Shown here piece after piece: positions 35,331 through 40,563 of a stretch of DNA of 40,563 nt. Made by a program: the position numbers and the translations under genes. Each line of letters begins with the position of its first letter. Positions within the stretch are counted from its first letter, which is position 1. Under the pieces are notes generated by a model that was given only the letters and a program-made list of their open reading frames with translations, did not search any database and was not told the origin of the DNA. Source of the DNA: an uncultured Bryobacterales bacterium (GTDB lineage: Bacteria; Acidobacteriota; Terriglobia; Bryobacterales; Bryobacteraceae); contig CALGAR010000047.1 in the NCBI GenBank assembly GCA_937959285.1, positions 1-40,563 on the forward strand, given 5' to 3'.

Positions 35331-35560
35331 GCGTTCTCCTCGTCCAAGTCGCCCGGCGCGCGGCGTGTGCCGCCCCCGATTTCTTGGACAGTCTTTGTCT
35401 CAAAGTCGTTGACAAGTTCCGCGGCTTCCAGCGTTCCACACAATGCCGCGATGGCATAGGTAGAATAGGCTAGGTTCCTTGCATCTGTATGCCGTACTTG
35501 CCGTAGTTGCCGTTGTTGCCGCTGGCTAGCGATTTTTTCTTGCTGTTCTCGGTCGAACAA
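35321..35560 (-). CDS. Possible small coupled protein
   Basis: A 79-residue open frame with TTG start. It overlaps the end of the DNA-binding gene by 35 bases and the start of the glycoside hydrolase gene by 10 bases, filling the gap between them. Its first part (ASQRQQRQLRQV) is just the translation of the 9-bp repeats. No ribosome site is clear. It may be a real coupling peptide or only an open stretch. Confidence 0.3.
   Translation of the reverse strand: MFDREQQEKIASQRQQRQLRQVRHTDARNLAYSTYAIAALCGTLEAAELVNDFETKTVQEIGGGTRRAPGDLDEENACV
35489..35521 (-). repeat. 9-bp tandem repeats, three copies plus a part
   Basis: Read on the minus strand, the units are CGGCAACAA, CGGCAACTA, CGGCAAGTA and a partial CGGCAT. 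They begin four bases after the TAG of the DNA-binding gene. The same block, inverted, is at 38321-38353. Including the end of the gene, 55 bases match at about 50 positions. Confidence 0.85.
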
Positions 35561-36158
35561 GCCAGTCTTCGATGTCTCTTCGCTGGAAACGCCACTGTCT
35601 GCCAGCCTTGACGGCTGGAATTTCGCCCAGTTCCGCCCAGAAACGGATCGTGCGGGCTGGCACGCGGAGCAGGTCGGATGCTTCCTTGATGGTTAGAATC
35701 TCCATGCCTAGAGGCAGCTGCGCACCGTCTGGTGCTACGCCGCTTATCTCGGCCATCTCGATCCGCAGCAAGGTCTCCAGGTTGCTCAGGAACAACTGGC
35801 GTTCAGGGGTGCTTGCAGTCGCGGGCACGAAGAAGCGGTAGGACTCTAGGGTGGCCCACGTTCGGATGGCGGTTGCCCGGTCACAGGCCAGGCTGGAGAA
35901 GTGGACGTCCAGGTCCCTCTTCTGGACTTCTAGGGGTAAATTCATCCACTGGCGGAAGATGGCTTCGTGAAGAAGTCGTAACTCACGGTGCACATCAGGA
36001 TGTACGTTTCGGTCCAGAATGCTTGGATGAGAGTAAATCCCGGAATTTGGATCGCGGTAGCCGGCGAGACACGCCAATTGGCCGATAATAGAGGGCAGAT
36101 CGCGGATGTCAGCCAGAATCGCGTCGAGTCGCTTGCGAGTGAGAGCCTGCGAAGACAC
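35526..36158 (-). CDS. Excisionase/MerR-type helix-turn-helix protein
   Basis: 210 residues. The C-terminal 55 residues are an excisionase-type HTH: EILTIKEASDLLRVPARTIR, FWAELGEIPAVKAGRQWRF, RRDIEDWL. The N-terminal ~150 residues are helical (RKRLDAILADIRDLPSIIGQ, then ELRLLHEAIFRQWMNLPLEV) and I know no family for them. It probably binds DNA, perhaps the 9-bp repeats beyond its own stop; that is a hypothesis. A decayed second copy of its 3' end lies inverted at 38245. Confidence 0.8.
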   Translation of the reverse strand: MSSQALTRKRLDAILADIRDLPSIIGQLACLAGYRDPNSGIYSHPSILDRNVHPDVHRELRLLHEAIFRQWMNLPLEVQKRDLDVHFSSLACDRATAIRTWATLESYRFFVPATASTPERQLFLSNLETLLRIEMAEISGVAPDGAQLPLGMEILTIKEASDLLRVPARTIRFWAELGEIPAVKAGRQWRFQRRDIEDWLVRPRTARKNR

Positions 36159-36396
36159 CTATGATCCGACCTCGCCGTGCGCGCGCCTGTCGATTGTGTT
36201 GGATTGACCTGCCGGGAAACCGACGGGCAACCTAAGTATACGGCGAGGTTGGTCAGAGCGCCATCGGAAGAAAAGCCGAGTCGTGCATTAAGGCGGTCGA
36301 GCATCCGAACGGCGGAGGTGCAGCAGATGTTCGAATTTTGGAATGACAACCGCAATTCGCAATACGCTGATGAAGAGCACAACGTAGGACGAGGCG
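36159..36396. other. Non-coding stretch upstream of the HTH gene
   Basis: No gene supported. A TATACT at 36234-36239 on the minus strand could be the -10 box of the DNA-binding gene, without a matching -35. The open frames on both strands have no family features. Confidence 0.3.
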
Positions 36397-36648
36397 TCAC
36401 GGATTCGAGTAGAGCAAAACGTAGCCGAGAGTGGCTCCGTCGGGCGTTTTCACCTTAAGCACGGCGGCCCAGCCGGAGGGGTTGTTGGCGGCGGCGAGTT
36501 CGGCAAAGCGGTAGCCGTTGCCGGAGCCGCCGGCGAGGATGAGTTCGCCGTTGGCGGTGAGTTCGAGGAGGGTGGTGTCGGCGAGGTTGGAGCCGGGGCC
36601 GTGGATCTTGAGGGGCGAGGTAGTCGAGTCCAGCGCGGTTTGATTTTA
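36397..36648 (-). pseudogene. C-terminal gene fragment cut by the ISL3 element
   Basis: Reading leftward from the IS junction, a frame runs to a TGA at 36397-36399 (about 80 codons): TALDSTTSPLKIHGPGSNL, then ADTTLLELTANGELILAGG, SGNGYRFAELAAANNPSGWA, AVLKVKTPDGATLGYVLLYS and NP. A stop occurs at the IS end. It looks like the C-terminus of a larger beta-rich protein, possibly surface or phage-type; I cannot name it. The 5' part is missing from the window. Confidence 0.6.
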
Positions 36649-36651
36649 TTG

Positions 36652-37893
36652 GGCTCTTGATCAAAAACGGGGGCAGGCCGTGATCCCAGGAGTGATAAAA
36701 CATTCTTGGGAGAATACGTTTTGACCGACTCTGAGATCGTTTTAGGCCTACCTACTACGAGATTAACAGCATCCTGCCCCAAGTGCGGGAGTGCGCGGCT
36801 TTGGAACAAGGGCTGGTGCCGCCGCACGGTGCGCCACGAGGACTGGGGCTTGCGCAGGAGTGTTCTGGAGCTGAGAGTACGCAAGGGCCTCTGCCTGGAT
36901 TGTGGCCGCTCCTTCCGTCAGCAACTACCCGGCATACGGCCATATCAGCGAGCCAGTGAGAGTTTCCAAAAGATGATCTTTCAACAGCAGCTCGACGGCA
37001 TCAATCGCAGTTGCCTCGGCCGCCGCAAGGGCATCGGCGCGGCCACGGTGCAACGGTACTTTCTGCAGCGCTTGCAACGTCGCGCCCGCCAGGATCATTC
37101 GCCGCTTTGCCCAAAGATCCTGGGCATTGACGAGCATTTCTTCACCCGCAAGAAGGGCTACGCCACCACCTTCTGCGATCTGAAGAACCACCGCATCTAC
37201 GACGTCACCCTGGGCCGCTCCCAAGCCGCCCTGGAGTCGGATTTTCTTTCCTTGGAAGGCAAAGAGCAGGTCCGGGTGGTCTGCATGGATTTGGCGGTGG
37301 TCTACCGCGCCATCGTCAAAACGCATTTCCCCAAGGCGGTGATCGTGGCCGAAGATCGCTTTCATGTGATCCGCCTCGTCAACCAACACTTCCTGGCCTG
37401 CTGGCGAGAGATCGATCCGGCCGGTTCGAAGAATCGAGGGCTGCTGTCGCTGATGCGGCGCCACCGCCATAACCTGAAACCCGATCAGACACTCCGCTTG
37501 ACGGCGTAGCTGGCCGATCATCCCGCCCTCGAACTCATTTACCGCTTTCAACAACGGCTCTGTTACCTGCTGCTGAAAAACACAAAACGCGCCGCCAATG
37601 CCAGAAGCTCATTCCCCGCTTCCTCCGCGCCGTAGCCGAGTTACGCCACTCCGGTCTGGCGCAACTGGCCGCCCTCGGAGACACGCCACACTCCTGGTCC
37701 GAGGAGATTGTCCGCATGTGGCGCTTCAGTCGATCCAACAGCATCACCGAAGGCTTCCACAACAAAATGGAGACCATCACCCGCCAGGCCTACGGTTTCC
37801 GCAATTTCGAAAACTATCGGCAACGCGTGCAGGTGCTTTGTGCTTAAACTATTGGCTTGGGATCGGGGTTGCCCCCGGAATTGGCGAAGAGCC
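36652..37893 (+). mobile_element. ISL3-family insertion sequence, degraded
   Basis: About 1242 bases bounded by related inverted ends: left GGCTCTTGATCAAAAACGGG, right (reversed) GGCTCTTCGCCAATTCCGGG, both followed by a similar CA..CC.ATCCCA segment. ISL3 ends and transposase type agree. The 8-base flanks (TTTTATTG and AACGATTT) do not match, so no target duplication remains. The left end also exists as a remnant at 31649. Confidence 0.88.
36721..37847 (+). pseudogene. ISL3 transposase, disrupted
   Basis: Start at TTG 36721 (GGGAG eight bases upstream). The N-terminal zinc motif (SCPKCGSARLW, CLDCGRSF), the DDE core (LGIDEHFFTRKKGYATTF, VVCMDLAVVYRAI, EDRFHVIRLVN) and the late Glu (SITEGFHNKMETI) are visible. 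Three lesions: 54 bases lost near codon 9-25, an in-frame TAG at 37507-37509, and a frameshift near 37580, after which the correct frame continues to TAA at 37845-37847. Not functional. Confidence 0.9.
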
Positions 37894-38244
37894 AACGATT
37901 TCCGCCCGCCTGTTAACGCCTCTCTCCGTCCGCAACGCGCGCAACTGGCCGTGTTTTCGGCACTTCCGCGTCTCTCCGTTTCGAGCCGACTCCCGCCTGA
38001 AGCGCCAACCGTGCGCCCCGGCGACGTTTGCCGGAGACCGTTTCTCCCCGTCTCTGACCCCAGACCAGGAATTGGTTAACGGCTCGGCACGGGTTGTCCG
38101 ACCAGTCAGGGCGTTCTGCAACCGCACTGCGATGGTTAACATGCTGTGCGCGGTCTAACACGGGGCGGTCGATGCGGGGGGACGGCGACCTGACTTCGTG
38201 CGAGGTGCAGCACGAGATGTCCTTGCGATTCGGGAAGTCACGAG
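37894..38244. other. Non-coding stretch right of the ISL3 element
   Basis: No gene supported on either strand; several open frames lack family features. It contains two copies of GGTTAAC (near 38072 and 38130) and a hairpin-prone CGTGCGAGGTGCAGCACG near 38200. Confidence 0.35.
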
Positions 38245-38316
38245 GCTGCGCGTTTCCGGCGAAGAGGCATCGAAGGGTGGCTTGCCCGGCAGAACAAACC
38301 AAGAAAAAATCGCTAG
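38245..38316 (+). pseudogene. Decayed 3' end of a second excisionase-type gene
   Basis: The frame RFRRRGIEGWLARQNKPRKN followed by R and TAG (38314-38316) lines up with the C-terminus of the HTH protein at 35526 (RFQRRDIEDWLVRPRTARKN, R, stop). Upstream of 38245 similarity is lost except for a short degraded stretch. Orientation is opposite to the intact gene. The same nonamers follow its stop. Confidence 0.75.
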
Positions 38317-38320
38317 CTTG

Positions 38321-38353
38321 CGGCAACAACGGCAATAACGGCAAGTACGGCAT
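38321..38353 (+). repeat. 9-bp tandem repeats, second (inverted) block
   Basis: Units CGGCAACAA, CGGCAATAA, CGGCAAGTA and a partial CGGCAT start four bases after the stop of the HTH fragment, exactly as in the block at 35489-35521 but on the other strand. Confidence 0.85.
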
Positions 38354-38515
38354 CGCTGTTACGACCATTGGAGGTAGAATCTAGACAGATTTCGATGAGT
38401 GGCCGTCCAAAGCCAGCGGGCGACGAAGCGGTTCGTGCTTCAGCCGTCGGTGGCAGACGGTCGAGCCGAGGTCGAAAGTAGTTGTCCATGACCGTGAAGG
38501 TCACAACGAAGAGTG

Positions 38516-38564
38516 AAAATAGCCGTGGGCATCCCCTCTAAGGTCAACAACTTGCGGCTATTTT
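38516..38564 (+). promoter_or_regulatory. Leader hairpin before the secreted-protein gene
   Basis: AAAATAGCCG at 38516-38525 is exactly reversed as CGGCTATTTT at 38555-38564, with 29 bases between, ending just before the GAAGGAG ribosome site of the gene at 38579. The descending arm ends in four T, so it could act as an attenuator or as a structure that controls ribosome access. A smaller stem (TGACC/GGTCA) precedes it near 38490. Confidence 0.6.
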
Positions 38565-38578
38565 AGAAGGAGAAGGCC

Positions 38579-39001
38579 ATGAAACGTCGCCACGCCTTGT
38601 TTGCGATGGTTTGGGGTATCCTGCTCCTACCATCGATCTTTTCGCAGACCGTCATTCAGCCCGACCGGCCAGCAATAGCCCAATCACGGGCCCCACTGGT
38701 TGACGGGTCCAAAACACCCCAGCTAATTCCCGATCATGAAATGCTCGCCCTGTTGTTCCTCACTGCAACTGCGCCCACGCAAGGTGCCAGAGAGATCGAA
38801 ACACGTCGCGCGAAGGCGTTCCTGCAGAACCTTTCCATGACTCCAGAGGACGTTCGTGCGTTTGAAGCCTGCGCTGTTGATTATAGACTCATGAGAGAGA
38901 CGCCCAATGCGACCAGTTCACAGGACGAGGCATTTCAGCATAGGATCGCATTGGCGACAAACGCGATGAGTAGGCTTAGGACCGAACTATCACCAGCGTG
39001 A
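38579..39001 (+). CDS. Secreted protein of unknown function, N-terminal part before in-frame TGA
   Basis: 140 residues, ATG with an AAGGAG site. Signal peptide (HALFAMVWGILLLPSIFSQ), then a helical domain (LIPDHEMLALLFLTATAPTQ, SMTPEDVRAFEACAVDYRLM). The frame ends at TGA 38999-39001 just after ELSPA, but continues open in the same frame for 250 codons. Similar exported Acidobacteriota proteins, as I recall them, read through with a Gly at such an LSPxG position, so this may be a nonsense mutation (GGA to TGA). No family name. Confidence 0.65.
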   Translation: MKRRHALFAMVWGILLLPSIFSQTVIQPDRPAIAQSRAPLVDGSKTPQLIPDHEMLALLFLTATAPTQGAREIETRRAKAFLQNLSMTPEDVRAFEACAVDYRLMRETPNATSSQDEAFQHRIALATNAMSRLRTELSPA

Positions 39002-39067
39002 TGGGCCACTCTTGCTTCACTTCTCAAGCAAGAGAAGCGAAGTGTCAAGCTGTTTCCGATTCCGCCG

Positions 39068-39754
39068 ATGAAGCATCATGCTGCTCAAGCACCGAACTGG
39101 TGGAATCAACTGCTGGCCTACCTTCGTCCCCGCACTGTGTACGCGCAGGGGATGACGCCCTACGCAAGTCTATATACATCGATGAGCGTCGACGACGGTG
39201 ATGCACCTACTATTTACGCGACGGGAACGACGAACGCACAATCGGGTTGCAATTGTCATGATGTGAGCGTGTATACAACCCTCACTCTGCCGGGCGGTCG
39301 CATGGATGGCGATACGCGATATGGGTACTATGAAGTTGCGCAGGCGACCGTGGCCTTAACCCTGACCGGCAGTGACAGTGACGGTTTCATGCAAGCGTCG
39401 AGCACCCATAACGCATACTGCCCGATCAACCAAACTCAATTCGTGAGCGGCGAACAGACCTCACAGAGCAATCCACTTCAAAAGACACGCGCCTACTATA
39501 AATGCGTTAGCCTCAATAATGGCCAGTGCGTTAAACAGCCGCACCCGTTCTTCCCCGCGATACAGGTTTACACGCATGACAGATGCAACAGCGGAACAAT
39601 CTGTAATCGACTGTGGTCGAGGAATAATAACTGGCTATTTACCCTGCAAACCGTTTGGCAGATATCCATCGGAAGCAACACTACCTGTAGAGCTGTTCCG
39701 CCGCCGGATGCGCAACAACGGATTGCCTGCGCGAGTCCAGATCCTATACCGTAA
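39068..39754 (+). CDS. Secreted protein of unknown function, C-terminal part after in-frame TGA
   Basis: 228 residues from the first ATG; the frame is open from 39002 (WATLASLLKQEKRSVKLFPI). There is no ribosome site before 39068 and no signal peptide, which supports it being the continuation of the gene at 38579. The region has a GCNCHDVSVYTT segment, pairs of Cys (YYKCVSLNNGQC, DRCNSGTICNRL) and many Ser/Thr/Gln, as in secreted beta-rich proteins. No family recognised. Confidence 0.55.
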   Translation: MKHHAAQAPNWWNQLLAYLRPRTVYAQGMTPYASLYTSMSVDDGDAPTIYATGTTNAQSGCNCHDVSVYTTLTLPGGRMDGDTRYGYYEVAQATVALTLTGSDSDGFMQASSTHNAYCPINQTQFVSGEQTSQSNPLQKTRAYYKCVSLNNGQCVKQPHPFFPAIQVYTHDRCNSGTICNRLWSRNNNWLFTLQTVWQISIGSNTTCRAVPPPDAQQRIACASPDPIP

Positions 39755-39771
39755 CCGAGTTAACGATAAGA

Positions 39772-40332
39772 ATGCTGATTCGAATCCGCTCCCATCATCA
39801 CCAACTTCTAAGCGGCACTGCTGCTCTTATTCGTCGGCCGCAGCTGGCTTCGGCAGGGTCTGAAGCGGAGCGGTCTCCTTCACAGGAGGACTCTCTTATT
39901 CTAGCGCAGTGTATCGCGCCGAACATATTGACGAGCCCACTAATTGTTCAAGGGACGTACGACGTGTTCTTCCGTGAATGCACAATACGCCACCTGCCGA
40001 GCGCTCAGAGCGGGCTGTTCAGTAACGTTGTACCACTTCGGCTTTTCGTGACAGAGGAACATATCCGTACGGAATCCGTTGATCTTGAGATTGTCGGCAA
40101 ATCGCTTCTTAGAATTACGCTTTTCAGGAACGGAGTTCCAGTACCGCATGCCGCAGTAATGCTCGCTGGCGAGATGGTTACCTTGAATACTCACACCGAC
40201 GATCGGGGATCGTTGGTGTTGATTGAAGATCCTCGCGATATACTCGCCCTCGACTTTGATCGAGCTCTCGAATCGGAGATACTACTGTATGATGAGAATC
40301 ATACAGAGTTCCTTAGTATTACTGGGTCATAA
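39772..40332 (+). CDS. Hypothetical protein
   Basis: 186 residues from the ATG at 39772, in a different frame and 17 bases after the preceding stop, so probably co-transcribed. The first ~45 residues are low in recognisable structure and the true start may be later. The later part (VPLRLFVTEEHIRTESVDLE, LLRITLFRNGVPVPHAAVML, LNTHTDDRGSLVLIEDPRD) looks like an immunoglobulin-like or carboxypeptidase-regulatory-type beta sandwich. Composition is less GC-rich than the left of the window. No named family. Confidence 0.55.
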   Translation: MLIRIRSHHHQLLSGTAALIRRPQLASAGSEAERSPSQEDSLILAQCIAPNILTSPLIVQGTYDVFFRECTIRHLPSAQSGLFSNVVPLRLFVTEEHIRTESVDLEIVGKSLLRITLFRNGVPVPHAAVMLAGEMVTLNTHTDDRGSLVLIEDPRDILALDFDRALESEILLYDENHTEFLSITGS

Positions 40333-40563
40333 AAAGAAATAAAAAGAGCATTCCAGTGTTGGATCAGGTAGATTGATGGTTGTCTTCCAGGCACTCTAGA
40401 AACTGCTGGTGGTCCACTCGGCTGTTGGGTGCGCAGTGACGATCGTGTGCGATGCGGTGAGATTGGCTTGAGCCCTTGGCGGATTGAGTCAAACCGTCAG
40501 ATCTGACTGGCATCGTCGCTCGTTTCCATGTGTGCTTAGCGATCGCGGATACAAGACGGCGGT
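40333..40563. other. End of window, nothing recognised
   Basis: Starts with an A-rich stretch after the stop codon. No open frame with family features and no strong hairpin was seen. Confidence 0.3.

Noticed and set aside
35942..36400. Minus-strand open frame of 152 codons upstream of the HTH gene
   Set aside because: No domain and no ribosome site; overlaps the true gene in another frame.
36450..36884. Minus-strand open frame of 144 codons across the IS left end
   Set aside because: It is Pro/Ser/Ala-rich because it is a shifted frame of the true gene fragment and runs through the IS terminus.
37849..38142. Minus-strand open frame with a GSSPIPGAT-like end
   Set aside because: That peptide pattern sometimes marks a tRNA T-arm, but here it is only the translated right end of the ISL3 element.
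1..40563. CRISPR array or diversity-generating retroelement
   Set aside because: No spaced direct repeats of CRISPR type, no Cas-like proteins and no reverse transcriptase; the 9-bp repeats are contiguous and too short.

Overview
The window (about 40.6 kb, mostly GC-rich) reads as a chromosomal segment of an Acidobacteriota member, probably close to the Bryobacterales/Solibacter group. This is an inference. It rests on a large ADOP-type orphan permease with two FtsX regions, several Tat- or Sec-exported sugar-active enzymes, futalosine-type menaquinone genes and the secreted cupin/TlpA style of protein. No rRNA or convincing tRNA gene was seen.

Positions 1-31.6 kb are a dense, ordinary chromosome. 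The end of argG converges on an ADOP permease. A Tat-exported deacetylase, a secreted cupin and an OmpA-like protein follow. A tight seven-gene run on the minus strand (12595 down to 5224) then encodes an MFS exporter, a secreted HExxH metalloprotease-like protein, two tandem TlpA-like thioredoxins, GluQ, a methyltransferase and a secreted esterase. On the plus strand lie a 43-residue basic small protein not on the supplied list, glucarate dehydratase and a YheT-like hydrolase. Next come two orphan MacB-type permeases, a Tat-exported GH51 arabinofuranosidase, serS, citrate synthase, a DUF192 lipoprotein, the menaquinone pair mqnP-mqnE, an Rrf2 regulator, a cyclophilin, a glycine-zipper envelope protein, dus, rnhA, a Fur-family regulator and a second MFS transporter.

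From about 31.6 kb the character changes to a decayed mobile region. An ISL3 left-end remnant is fused to the C-terminal part of a tyrosine recombinase, followed by a perfect 15-bp inverted repeat. A GT-C-like membrane protein and a secreted clan-A-like glycoside hydrolase follow. Next is a gene for an excisionase/MerR-type DNA-binding protein whose stop codon is followed by three 9-bp tandem repeats. Then come a gene fragment cut by an ISL3 element with a broken transposase, and an inverted, decayed second copy of the 3' end of the DNA-binding gene with the same 9-bp repeats. The window ends with secreted proteins of unknown function, one split by an in-frame TGA and preceded by a hairpin leader. 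Base composition falls towards the right end.

The most unusual signals are the paired DNA-binding-gene/nonamer units in inverted orientation at 35.5 and 38.3 kb, the recombinase remnant with its 15-bp inverted repeat at 32.2 kb, and the hairpin-led secreted locus with its internal TGA at 38.5-39.8 kb. I did not find a clearly new multi-gene defence or metabolic system.
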